From the NCBI GenBank assembly GCA_013420905.1, contig JAAXNY010000010.1, positions 496,001 to 560,000 on the forward strand: DNA of 64,000 bases, read 5' to 3'. This document shows, in pieces, positions 34,822-45,137 of the stretch. The notes below the pieces were generated by a model. It made no database searches. It was not told the DNA's origin and was given only the letters and a program-made list of their open reading frames with translations. The stretch comes from Collybia mongolica (lineage: Eukaryota > Basidiomycota > Agaricomycetes > Agaricales > Clitocybaceae). The first letter of the stretch is position 1; each line of letters opens with the position of its first letter. A program made the position numbers and the translations under genes.

Positions 34822-34989
34822 ACCTGTTGTATATGCACAGTAATTGTAACTACTAAATTGCACCTATGATTTATTATATTATATACTGTGGTCAAATTTT
34901 CACCTCAATTGTATGCTCCAAGGCCAACAGTCATGTGCCGAGGGTCTGTTCCATTGTGGCCAAACTTCGGCACCAATTTCAGACTGCAA

Positions 34990-35400
34990 AGCTAATCATC
35001 ACAAGCCAAGTCTGTGCAAAACATGATTGACGTACGGCCACTCGGATAGGCTGTAGGTGGCCCACTATCATTGCCGCATGGTCGAGGACTAATATGTAGT
35101 CTGTGCCAAATATGATTGCCGTACGGCCACACGGATTCAGCCATGTGTGGCCCACTAGAATTGCTGCATGGCCGAGGACTCATATGCAGTCTGTGCCAAA
35201 TATGATTGCCATACGGCCACACAGATGGGGCCGTGTGTGGCCCACTATCATTGCCGCATGGCCGAGGACTCATATGTAGTCTGTGCCGAATATGATTGCT
35301 GTATGGCCACACAGATGGGGCCGTGTGTGGCCCACTATCATTGCCGCATGGCCGAGGACTACATGTAGTCCATGCCGAATATGAATACTGTACGGCCACG
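34990..35400. repeat. ~90-bp tandem repeats next to the right TIR
   Basis: The motif gaggact recurs at 35084, 35174, 35264 and 35354, an exact 90-bp period. Each unit reads tatgtagtctgtgcc, tatgattgcc, tacggccacac, gggccgtgtgtggcccact and ccgcatgg. The unit is clearly related to the inner part of the TIR, so the array looks like an amplified TIR segment. No equivalent array exists at the left end. Confidence 0.88.
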
Positions 35401-35573
35401 CGGAAATACATATCTATCCGTTGGGGCCGTGCGTGGTCCGCTAGAACCGCATGGTACGATTACATGTAGTTACATATTTCTATTGTAGCGGACAATGTAG
35501 CATCTGCGGACCGTACCATACACTACATTGTATATGCCCGCTGGACCGTATGGTACGTTACATTGTAGCTTAC
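35333..35573 (-). repeat. right terminal inverted repeat of the KDZ element
   Basis: Reverse-complement partner of 23567-23805, ending ...CATTGTAGCTTAC at 35573. It keeps CpG at several places where the left copy has TpG or CpA. Confidence 0.88.
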
Positions 35574-35959
35574 CTACCTGTCTAATATTGGTCAAACCTT
35601 GGAATTACAACCTCCCAGATGCAATCCTTAGCCAGTGTTGGGGTTGGGGCATGCCTTCCACCCAGAAAAGTTCTCTGCTTTGCCAATTGGAATAGAAAGG
35701 ATAACAAGACTTGGCTCCTTCAGATGGATTGTTCAAGGTCTTGGTATTTTGCAGGGATGTCTTTGATGTAAAGGGAACCAATGTGTTGAAGGAATTTTCT
35801 GAATCCCTAGCACAGGAAGAAAAGGGCTTCCTGGAAAGATTCACTGTCACTGGAAGGAATATTCTTTTTTGACATGGTATAGGAGAAATTTTGTTTTTTT
35901 TTTTCTCTACATCTTTCCATCATTTTTACTAGATCAAAAAAGAATATTCCCTCCAGTGT
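35574..35959. other. CpG-free repeat DNA, right flank of the KDZ element
   Basis: About 390 bp with no CpG at all. It is compositionally the same as 20281-23566 and presumably the other side of the interrupted old repeat. A short plus-strand coding-like relic (DVFDVKGTNVLKEFSESLAQ) is present near 35757-35870; family not recognised. Confidence 0.55.
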
Positions 35960-36258
35960 ACATACAACCATTCGAAACTCCAAGGAGGTCAATATCTGGG
36001 ATCATACACCCCCCTACCTTCGTAACTGGAAAAGGTGCGTTACCAGTGATATATTGAGAGTTTCGTGCAGTATCAACGATCAAATCCTCCAGGGTTTTCA
36101 CGAGTGCTGAAGCTGAGACTGAGGACATGTATCGCTGCTACGGGATTTCGGGGGAAGGTGCAATGTTGCTCGTTCGCCCGGATGGGTATATATCGATGAT
36201 TCTGGACGTTTCAGAGAGAAGTGGTGTCTCCTTCTGTGAGTTCTTGAGGGCGTTGTAA
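35960..36258 (+). pseudogene. C-terminal fragment of an FAD-dependent aromatic hydroxylase-like protein
   Basis: The plus strand reads EDMYRCYGISGEGAMLLVRPDG, then YISMILDVSERSGVSFCEFL and a stop at 36256-36258. The LLVRPDGYI motif is the hallmark end of phenol 2-monooxygenase-type flavoprotein hydroxylases (C-terminal thioredoxin-like domain). Upstream, TGKGALPVIY near 36025-36057 may be another relic exon. The FAD-binding N-terminal three quarters are absent; instead the CpG-free repeat begins. So this is a truncated gene, not a shorter functional one. Boundary on the 5' side is approximate. Confidence 0.55.
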
Positions 36259-37008
36259 TATGTTTAGCTTGCGTTTGTTTTATGTTCCTAGGTATATGGC
36301 ATTATTTATTACGTTGCTTTCTCCTAAGAAATCGCCAGATTCAATCGATGACGTTCAAACGCAATCGCTTAAACGCAAACCCGACCACATTTTCTGAGCT
36401 TTCATTCCCAGCGTTTGCAAGGGGAACCGCATGATTCTAGTACGGATCTGGGCTTCGTTATGATGAACAATGATACACTGAACAATCTGCTGCGCATAAT
36501 CGGATGATCTTGAAGCAACATCCCAGTACAGCGCCCTGATTGAGGTGATTGGTGACTGGGAACACTTACGAGAATTAGGCCTTCGGAGCTGGCACTTTTT
36601 CTATGGGTAAATCTCGTCGCGGTATGGGACGGGCCGGATGTATGAAAGATAAAACTGCGTGATGAGTCGTGAAGGTATGTATACCAGAGCTTGAAATGAA
36701 TTCGTGACACTTAATCGTCTGATTAGGTTTCTTCGAGAAATAAAATTGGTGAACTGTAAGACGGAGAAGGTTGAACAGACGGCACGTGTTCGTCAACACT
36801 ACATCATTTGGACATCCATCAATCTTCGGCGCGACGGTGAGGTCATCGTCATGCTGATAGCCGCTTCGCAACGCTCCCCGACCTGAACGAAAATCACAGT
36901 GTAAGTACCGGTGGAGGTAGGTGGGCTTTCCAGGCTGTTCTTTTGGCCACATGCACATCGTTAACTCTTCTCTTTACCAGCTCACTTGGTCGCGTGTCAG
37001 CGATCCAC
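36259..37008. other. intergenic
   Basis: About 750 bp with ordinary composition between the hydroxylase fragment and the FAD-linked oxidase gene. No supported coding sequence; it should contain the oxidase promoter. Confidence 0.45.
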
Positions 37009-39615
37009 ATGTTCGGCCTCCGGGACTATGGAGGCCTTTTCTCGTCAGCTTCAGCATATAATGCGACCGCCCATCGAGTATTATACGCCCAGATATTCCC
37101 CATTCTTTCCCGACACGATATGATATTTCGTATCAGTGCGACGCTCTTCGGTGTCCTGGGTTTACTGAACCTTACTAAAGGTAAACAGCTTTTGCCAAGT
37201 AATCATACCGTTGGTTGAGGCTTATGCCAAGGAAGCAGCTGTTCCTTATAACACTTTCGACGGCGAAGGCTTCCCTGCTTGTAACAATGTCGCTCAGGTC
37301 TACCGTCCCTCGACCGTCGACGAGATTGCTGCCATAGTTAAGGATGCTAGCGGCAAGGGACAGCCTGTTAGAGCCAGTGGTGTATGTATCTTTACTATTT
37401 GAATTGTGTTCATACCAGCTCATTAATTATTGGCGGCGGTAGAATGGTCACATGTGGTGTAAGCACGCAGGTTTAAATTTGAGCAGTCAATCTGAAACCC
37501 CCTTCCAGATGACACTATGTGTTCGGATGATTCAAATACTATTATTATCAAGACGGATGCTGTGAACCGTATTTCAGATCCTGTTCTGTCTGGCGATAAA
37601 GGAAGTGTCATCGTAGAAGTAGGCGCCACGTTCCCTCAAGTGTAAAGAGCCTATTGAATTGGAGTATTTGTTGCGGCTAAATGCCTTTCGTAGTGCTGAA
37701 TGGCTTCATGCAAGGGGAGTTTCTTTGGGTTACACCTTGGGTGAGGGGTGATGTTATTTCCTAATCTGTTTCGCTCATCTGTTTTTACATGGGACAGTGA
37801 ACTGGAACATTACAATAGGTATGAAATTTATATTGACACTTCAGATTAGAACGTAACCTGTCTGCCTTTAGCTGGTGCAGTGGCTATGGGTGCCCACCGG
37901 TCCTCGCTTCGCGAAGACTCTCAGGTCTCTAGTGCCGCGCTAGCGATGGACATCATCAACGGAAATGGTATTTTTTTGTCAACTTCGTCGCTTGCGCACT
38001 GTGCTTCACGCGACCTGTAGGCGACATCGTCCACCTAGAGAGGGATCAAAGCGATACCTGGCTTGCAGCCACGACTTCACTTGGTCTTCTCGGGGTCATC
38101 GCGCGCGTCAAGCTCGAGATCTTGGCTGACTTCAAGGTCTATGCTAACCAACAAATCCTCGAAGAAGACGCCGTTTTGAATGGAGATATATATGCTGCAG
38201 TATCGCCTTATGTTACTGCAAATTACTGGGTGGGTGTGTTTGCAATTATGGTGAATAATATTAATCCCCGGGCCCGCGTTTGCAGTGGTGGCCCGGTTAG
38301 TAACGTTAAAAGGCTACTTCCCTTCCCTCTAACGGTTCGCGAGAAGGCGTGAAGAAGTTCCACCTAAGAACCTATGGCGTCGTGCCAAGCTGGTTACCTG
38401 GTAGTGCTTTTCAGGTCAGCACATGACTTGGCTTGGCCCCGGTTCGGGCTGATAATAATCCGATTTTCTTTTCTAGTCAACCTTCTCCGTCACAGAAACG
38501 GAGGGAAATCTCGCGCTCAGCCTCCTTAATGGGGGACAGAATGTTAGCGCCGCCAATTTCGTTACGGAAGGCATCTTTTTCGGGTTGTGGAGTGCGCCTA
38601 ACTTCCACGGTGCGTCGCCCGCGGACAGTTAGTCTTGGCTTTTGGCATTTGCACTCATGTAGCTCCCAAGACAAGACTACCGACTTACCCCTTCTCCTCT
38701 GGCCGGTGGTCGGCTATGCTTATGATGTACTCATCGGCGGATTGTACCCCAATCAAAAGCCCGAATGGGAATACGACCTCCATGGAAAGACTCTAGAGCT
38801 TGCAGTTCCGATGACCCAAGCCAATCAACTGCTTAAACGAGTACGGGAGCTGTTTGATCAAGCAGCGAAAGACGGGAAAGCGGTTACATCGACGTACCGA
38901 AGGTGAGATTTTCAACCGGGGTATAACGTTATAAGCTCGCTAAACTTAGGCTGATAGCGGAATCAACATCAAGGTATGACTCCTGAGCAAGATGTTTCAT
39001 CGGTTTGGAGCTAGCCCTGACGGGCTCCTTCGATAGTTTGGGAAGGCTTTCGACAGCTTTTTGGGTCAGACGACAGAGAGGATAGGTAACCGAACCGCAG
39101 ACTGGTCTAAGGTAGGGTCTTCGTCCCTCGCCCATCTCACAATATATTTATCGGCGGTCAGGGCGCGATGATGTTCGACTTCCCGTCCTTCGTACCCACA
39201 ACCGGCGACCATCACCGGTTTAACGAAGAATGGTATGTCGCAGTGATTTCAGAAGTCTGAACAGTCCTGAGGCTTCTCAGGTACGGTATGTTGGCGAAAA
39301 CGCTGATTGACGAGGTCGGTTGAGAATGTCCGACTCGGAGTTTTAGCATCTTACTGAATTTTTTTTTGCGGATTTTTAGTTCCCTGTGAGACCGCATTGG
39401 ACGAAAAATACGCGCGACGTTTTCAGGGAGTCTGTTAAGAATCTCGATCACGATGTTCGTAAATTTCATGATTCGCTCATTACTAGTGTTCGCTGACGGT
39501 ATTGCTCTCCTCCCTCCACGCTCAGAGCTTGCAGAGGTTTGCTAAAGTGAGAGCGCAATTTGACCCGAACAAGACGTTCAAGAGTGTTGTTGGGGAGATC
39601 ATTGGCGTTATGTAA
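37009..39615 (+). CDS. FAD-linked oxidase, sugar-1,4-lactone oxidase-like (VAO family)
   Basis: Flavoprotein of the VAO/PCMH fold, closest by motif to D-arabinono- or L-gulono-1,4-lactone oxidases. About 18 exons could be joined in frame from ATG 37009 (MFGLRDYGGLF) to TAA 39615. Landmarks in order: VYRPSTVDEIAAIVKDASGKG, GNGHMWYDDTMCSDDSNT, GDKGSVIVEVGATFPQV, AEWLHARGVSLGYTLVNWNI, AGAVAMGAHRSSLREDSQV, ERDQSDTWLAATTSLGLLG, KPEWEYDLHGKTLE, TADWSKGAMMFDFPSF, FPVRPHWTKNTRDVF, and the family-typical end RAQFDPNKTFKSVVGEI. Three internal exons are 10-16 nt (37443-37458, 38286-38295, 38958-38973). Read naively it looks broken, but every apparent stop lies in an intron with good borders. Substrate not determined. 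Confidence 0.82.
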
Positions 39616-40086
39616 ACGTGGGGGATGGAAACTTCAATGTGTCTTAGTGAGGAACCAATATTGGCATTTTTTGGTAACCGCGATCGTGAGGCTAGGGTAT
39701 TCCTAGATCCTGTACGTGAATTGAATGCGGATGCGACTATGCCGGTTTCCGACAAGGTAGGGTGGTTGTGATACCAAGTTGAGGGTTGGCGTACATCGTG
39801 ATCACCATTCTGTCAAATGTTAACCTTATTTTCCGGAATGGGGCTGTTGAACCCTGAGAAGAGAAAAGACCATTTCCGAGGACGAGTTGCTTTCGCGGTC
39901 GCATAAGTTGTAGATTTTATTTCAGCTCGCAGTAAGCGGCGGGAAACAGACTTTCGAAGATCTGACAAGTTCAAGACCGCCGGCGGGCCGGTCGTCAACA
40001 ATATCCCCGGAGCGTTTGGCCGGCTTTGGCGCTAGTGCTAATGACAAACAAGGCTGCGGAACGCAGTCAGCGTCGAGTTCCAAACC
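39616..40086. other. intergenic between oxidase and AP-2 sigma
   Basis: About 470 bp, no coding sequence supported. Contains the oxidase 3' UTR and the AP-2 sigma promoter. Confidence 0.45.
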
Positions 40087-40787
40087 ATGATCAGGTTCAT
40101 TCTTGTACAGGTGGGCTATTATCAGTCATCATCTCTACCACTGCAGCATTATATATGCGCTCTGACAGAACCGACAAGGAAAAACTCGACTCTCGAAGTG
40201 GTACGTACCCTATGATGATGACGAAAAGGCATGTTTACATATGGTGCTCGTCGGTTTCTCACATTGACCTAACTTTCCAGGTTCGTCTTCGGGGGGAGGT
40301 TCACAGATTAGTGGCACCACGGGATCAGAAGTACCAGTCTAACTTTGTGGAAGTGCGTGCTCAGTCGAACATGTTGGAAATGGGGGTGGCTTGACGCGCG
40401 CCATAGTTTCGGAACTACAAGATCGTATATCGACGCTATGCAGGGCTGTTCTTCTGTTTGTGTGTTGACGCAAACGATAATGAGCTTGCATATCTCGAGG
40501 CTATCCACCTCTTCGTTGAGGTCTTGGGTGTGTGGTTTAGATACAGAGTTTTCAGCTTCACCTGTGCTTACCTTTGATTCAGACTCTTTCTTCGACAACG
40601 TGTGCGAACTGGACCTTGTTTTCAACTTCTATAAGGTCTGCGCTCGCACTTTTGATAGCCCATGTCGTCTGACGCTGTAGGATAGGTCTACGCAATCCTT
40701 GACGAAATATTTCTTGCTGGAGAAATTGAAGAGACGAGTAAAGACGTTGTATTATCCCGCTTGGAGGAGCTTGAAAAGCTGGAATGA
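40087..40787 (+). CDS. APS2: AP-2 adaptor complex subunit sigma
   Basis: Small chain of the AP-2 clathrin adaptor, acting in endocytosis at the plasma membrane. Six exons (40087-40110, 40169-40228, 40281-40352, 40407-40527, 40583-40635, 40686-40787) give 143 aa, one more than the animal protein. The protein reads [20 protein letters not shown], then [82 protein letters not shown] and [11 protein letters not shown], the family sequence throughout. The second intron starts with GC (AAG|gcatgt) and ends ttccag: using any nearby GT breaks the frame. The 24-nt first exon and high intron density explain why no long open frame marks this gene. Confidence 0.96.
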
Positions 40788-42574
40788 CGAACACTCCACG
40801 ATGTATAATTCAGTCAACAATATCTTATTCCTGCTTTTGCAATGTGGTACCCGCTGCGCAAATCCGCTCTCACAGTCTGGTTTCATCATCTTCGCGATGG
40901 CATAGATGTGGAAACACAAAATCCGTAGCCCCACAAATCTTCACCAAACGGCAAAAGTACACCGTCATTCCATGGATGTGTTCCGCACATTATCCGACAA
41001 ACAAGCATTGTCAGCCAGTGATCGACGTTGGAAATGCTTAAATTCACTCGCTTGTCGCAGGACTTGGAGCATACCTTCGATATGACTGGCACGTTATTTT
41101 GTACCGCATTATCCGAGCCTTCGCCGATACGCAGGAAGTCATTTAGTCGTCATCCCAATCTTTGAGTCTCTTTCCCATCTGGGCTTCGAGGCGTGTTCTA
41201 TGTATACTCTTTTCTCAGTATAGTAACCCCTTGACGTCGCAAAGGGATCTGATATCTTTAACCTAGATCAGACAGCGTTTGCTTGTACCTTGGCGTCGTA
41301 AACATTTGGAAGTGAGCATGTGGAAACCCTCGGCTTTCGTGAATGCTAGCTGGACATGGTATTTCAGGAGCGGCGTTTTTCTTCTGCGACGACCTATTTA
41401 TTTTCGTGAAGGGTAATGTTCATGAATAGTACGGAGCCTCTTTTCCAGCATTGTGCCTTACTGCGGATGCAGTTCAAGGTGAGAGTGCTCGATCCTCTAT
41501 GTGTATGCAGGCGAGTGACCCATCGAATTCGAGGCCTGGGAACATATTCGTTATACTTAAGGATAAAAACCGGCTGAAAAACCTATCTGGCCCAGAAGAA
41601 GAAGTTTCAGACCGCCATTTAACATCCATCGGAACCCCTCAGTGAGCAGCTTGATGCAGAAGACCACCAGAACGTACTCGTCGGTTAAATTCGGGTGACA
41701 TGATGTGGTCGAGGTAAGCGTTATGGAATCACCCGCGCTTTTGATCGCTCCAAAGTTCACTCGCTTGTTTCCCCAAAGGGCTGTATTTTCGCGCCCACTT
41801 CATCTCGACAGAACCTATCTTCCAGGGTTCCACTGGCAGGTTGCATTTCTCCTTCGGACCCGCCAGGGGGTTCACATGATTGTGTTTTTCCCCGAATTGG
41901 TGGGCCTTCTATTGTATGCTCGTCGGACTCAACGGACACGATGGAGAGGAGCACTTGAGTGCAATTTTTCACTTCATTGAGCCCGTGTCGCCAAGGTGTT
42001 GCTCGCCGAGGCTCCCGCCCCGACAACGCCGGCCCACGCGAGAGGCACATGGCTCCCACGTGGTTCCCAAGTATACAGGAACAAACGCTATCTCCCAATA
42101 TGCAAAAATTTTGTAGCTGGGACGTGGTATCAAGTGTGCCAACGCGACGCAATTTGGAAATTCCCTGAATCGCTGGGAGAAGTTGGTCGCCAGCTTCGTG
42201 ACAAACCCGGAGATCCCCCCCCCTGATTCCGAAATGCCTCCGTTGGTTTCCACGAGTGTGATGCCCCGCATAAATAGGCCTCGAGAAGCGATACTCTAAT
42301 TGTGTTCATTTTTTTTTGCTTGTTCATCACGTCTGTTTTACCGCCCTTCGGTGTATCTTGGTCTGCACACCGCTGCAGCTTTTTGAAGCTCTGGTGCATT
42401 TTCTGAATTTCCAATCGCGTCACTCAGGTGCTGACACAAATATCTTGGCAAATCAGCAGGTTGGAACCGTCCGCTCATTCCGATTCACTCCCCAGCGGGA
42501 GTTTGTGCGTTCTCCATCCTTCTAACCGCCTTCAAACTTGACCGGTCATCCGCACAGGTTATGCCCTGGTGTAT
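40788..42574. other. gene-poor stretch
   Basis: About 1.8 kb without a gene I can support. Several 60-130-codon frames exist on both strands (for instance minus 41757-42152), but they have no motifs and no consistent splice structure. The first few hundred bases probably hold the AP-2 sigma 3' UTR and the last few hundred the F-box promoter. Confidence 0.4.
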
Positions 42575-43806
42575 ATGGAACTGTCATTAGAGGCATATCG
42601 CAACATCGTCAAAAATATCGGAAGCCGCGCCGATATTGCAACATTATGCAGGGTCTCGAAAGGCTTTCGCAATGTTGCCGAGCGTTCTCTGTACAACACC
42701 CTGTACATGCGGGATGTGCACGATACCATCTCGTTGTGCAACACCTTGACCAGACAGCCCCGCATCGCCGTTTTGGTCGACGCCTTGACCGTTTTTCTCT
42801 CGGACGAAGAGTCGGACAGCGATGATGATGAGAATGAATCTCAGCCCGAGGCCGAGGAGGAACGGCCGCCTCTGCCTGATGACTATTGGGCCTCTGTGGC
42901 AGCCGCACTAGAAAAAACGACGCGACTGCGTTATCTGAACATCCACGTCAATAATGACACCGACAAGGCGACCGCGTGGATACTCGATAACTGCACATTC
43001 CGACTGCGGCGCTTTCACTGTGACCTCGACTGGGACCAACATCTCGTCGCTTTTCTGAATACCCAAGCAGACCTCGACGATCTCTATATCATAGACTATA
43101 ATGAAACTAGCTCCGTAACCCCAACCAGTGTAGCACCATCGCCCTCTCTCTTCCTTGACTCCCATTCCCTTCCTAATCTTTCAACTCTCGAATGCACGTT
43201 CTCTGAAGCCGCTATTGCCTTAGTCCCTGGACGACCTATAACACATCTAAAAACATGCTTCTCCCGCTCTGAAATCTCCGAGAAACGGGCAGAAATGGCT
43301 CTCCTGTTCTCGAAGATAAAACTCTCAACTCGCCCAATTCGCTCCCTTGACATCGCCGACTCGTCCTATAACGAAACGTTCTCCATGGAATTACTTTCCT
43401 CTATTATCCATGCCAGCGCCACAACAACCAGCGAACTGCGGTACCTTGGAACGCTTGTTCTTCCTTTAATGGGAAAAGAGGTTAGACTGCGTCCCTATAT
43501 ATAAGCCTCTCCATACCTGATGACCCTTTTTCCCCATTTCATAATTAAAAGCGACTTCAATTCTACGGACTACTGATGCGGCTTCCCCGGATTCAGTGTG
43601 TGGAGGTGGAAGTTTCCGAATGGCTCCCGCCACCCACGACAACCTCCGCATTCCGCGCGCTCGCCAGCGAGATGCGGCTTTACAGCCCTACCGTGACCCG
43701 GGTAGTTTTCGTTCATGAATTCGACCGGACGGTGATCACTGCTGTCAACGGCGTGTGTCGATTGGATACGGATATCAATGTTGATTTATTATGGAGAGAA
43801 ATTTAA
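42575..43806 (+). CDS. F-box-like protein, 386 aa
   Basis: Two exons (42575-43480, 43552-43806) join in frame (GKE to RLQFYGLLM). The protein starts MELSLEAYRNIVKNIGSRAD, with an F-box-like fold followed by LCRVSKGFRNVAERSLYNTLY. These are the usual Agaricomycete F-box signature with conserved RxxA/AExxLY. An acidic Asp/Glu/Ser insert (SDEESDSDDDENESQPEAEEE) comes next, then a leucine-rich region with LRYLNIHVN, LPNLSTLECTF and IRSLDIADSSY, and a final region ending INVDLLWREI. Likely substrate-recognition subunit of an SCF ligase; target unknown. The ATG at 42575 is the first in frame. Confidence 0.8.
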
Positions 43807-44261
43807 TGTCATTTTTGCAGGTGGGATTGTTTCTACTCTATGCAATCCCCTGAACAAGTTCATGACTCCCTTTAGCTTCTGCTCACTGTCACCTTGTATC
43901 CTTTATGTCTTTAGTTACTCCTTTCCTCATTCGCTTCAGTGTAGCCACAAAAAATACCTTCATTATGCCCCATGTACATTATACCGCCTATTAGTACCGT
44001 TCCATCTTGCACGAACTCGGACTTTTTTCAGTTTCGTAGATCCCCACATTTTGACGTGATAATGTTCCTGGACTCCTTCTTCTGGGCATTTAAGCTTATC
44101 AGACTTGGCTTTTTGTTATGCCCTTTTCAAAGTTACCGTTGAACCTGGGTCTTGGGTACGCATGGGCTGCCCTATTGTCCCTGATCTTGGTTTAGATGTG
44201 GCGGTTGACGGCCCGGTTTCCGCCTCGCGTGTCATGTGTTGCATTTAAGCGTTCAGCGTCG

Positions 44262-44269
44262 TGACGTCA
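44262..44269. promoter_or_regulatory. CRE palindrome TGACGTCA
   Basis: A perfect ATF/CREB-type site 188 bp upstream of the CsbD-like ATG. Related half-sites follow: cgcgtcatcg directly after, and atgacgtatgg near 44323. In fungi such sites bind bZIP stress regulators, which fits a stress-protein gene. The link is inferred. Confidence 0.5.
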
Positions 44270-44351
44270 TCGCGTCATCGCATCGAGACCCACGTGCCAA
44301 AACGCGCGTCGAGATCGAAACTATGACGTATGGTCATCCTCGCGTCGAGGG

Positions 44352-44358
44352 TATAAAA
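44352..44358 (+). promoter_or_regulatory. TATA box
   Basis: TATAAAA, 98 bp before the CsbD-like ATG and just upstream of a pyrimidine-rich initiator-like stretch (ttctttacctcttaccac). Good position for a highly expressed inducible gene. Confidence 0.55.
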
Positions 44359-44449
44359 TCCTGAAAAACACGCAATCCCTTCTTTACCTCTTACCACCCA
44401 CTTCATACCCATCGCATCCTCTCACAACTTTACTTTATAACCCAACATC

Positions 44450-44941
44450 ATGACTTCTTCCAACGGATCCCCCAAGTAAGCTTTTTGATCGATTAACGTC
44501 TAAAAACGCGTCCTCATTTACGCCTCTAGTAAGACCACTGGTCAACTACATTCCACGAAAGGCACTGCCGTTGAGACGGTATGACGCGCAAATAGAGTGC
44601 TCTTTTACTTGTTTTACGCGATATTGACGCGCGGAACGCGTAGATCGGAAACCTCACTGGTTCAACCTCTTGGCAAGAGTCCGGCAAGAAGGAACACGCT
44701 GAAGGAGAGGCAGAGTACAAGGCTGCCCAAGCCCAGGGATACGCAGAAGGCACCAGCGACCGCGTCGCCGGTTACAAGGATTCCGTTGTTGGAGCCGTCA
44801 CTGGTGACAAGGCCCAGCAAACTTCCGGTCAGGCTCTTTTCCTGATCATCGTGTACGGTCTTTTCTGAATAATGATTTAATACAGGAGACGTCCAGAAGG
44901 AAAAGGGCAAGGTGCAGCAGGATATCAACAAACCTACTTAG
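44450..44941 (+). CDS. CsbD-like stress-response protein, 104 aa
   Basis: Four exons (44450-44475, 44530-44578, 44644-44827, 44886-44941) give 104 aa. The sequence is hydrophilic, rich in Gly, Lys, Gln and Ala. It has the CsbD-type pattern of charged helical repeats: [49 protein letters not shown], and [14 protein letters not shown] at the end. In fungi such proteins are called mismatched-base-pair and cruciform-DNA recognition or CsbD-domain proteins and are abundant under stress. The biochemical role is unsettled. The upstream CRE and TATA boxes support inducible expression. Confidence 0.85.
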
Positions 44942-45137
44942 ATTACATTACTTTATATCAGGGATAATTGGCGAATATTGGGACTCGTTTGTAACACACA
45001 AATTTATTCTAGACGAATAATGGACACTATTTTGTATCAATTGGAAAGTTTGAGGTCTAAGTCTCCAAGCTGGGCTACGAAGTTTAAGATGTATTATTCA
45101 ATAGCAACTTTATAGTGATATTCTGGAGTCGTCTACA

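Larger units (their letters stand above)
23567..35573. mobile_element. KDZ-superfamily DNA transposon, 12.0 kb, with TIRs and five genes
   Basis: Bounded by inverted repeats starting GTAAGCTACAATGTAACGTA on the left, with the exact reverse complement ending at 35573. Within it lie, in order: a minus-strand 702-aa gene, the minus-strand KDZ transposase, a plus-strand gene, a minus-strand Zn2Cys6 gene, a plus-strand gene, and an array of about 90-bp repeats next to the right TIR. KDZ (Kyakuja-Dileera-Zisupton) transposases are expanded in Agaricomycetes. No target-site duplication is visible (left flank acacatat, right flank ctacctgt). The surroundings on both sides are the same CpG-free type of DNA, so the element appears nested in an older repeat. 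The transposase carries one in-frame stop. Confidence 0.85.
43807..44449. other. intergenic with the promoter of the CsbD-like gene
   Basis: About 640 bp without coding sequence. Its right half contains a CRE-like box and a TATA box listed separately. Confidence 0.55.

Noticed and set aside
34990..35400. CRISPR-like array
   Set aside because: Units are directly contiguous 90-bp repeats with no unique spacers, in a eukaryotic transposon end.
35934..36128. Minus-strand 64-codon frame next to the right TIR
   Set aside because: The plus strand here encodes the hydroxylase C-terminus with the recognisable VRPDGY motif; the minus frame is its shadow.
37009..39615. FAD-linked oxidase as a pseudogene
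   Set aside because: Every apparent stop or shift falls in an intron once micro-exons are allowed; all family motifs can be joined in one frame.
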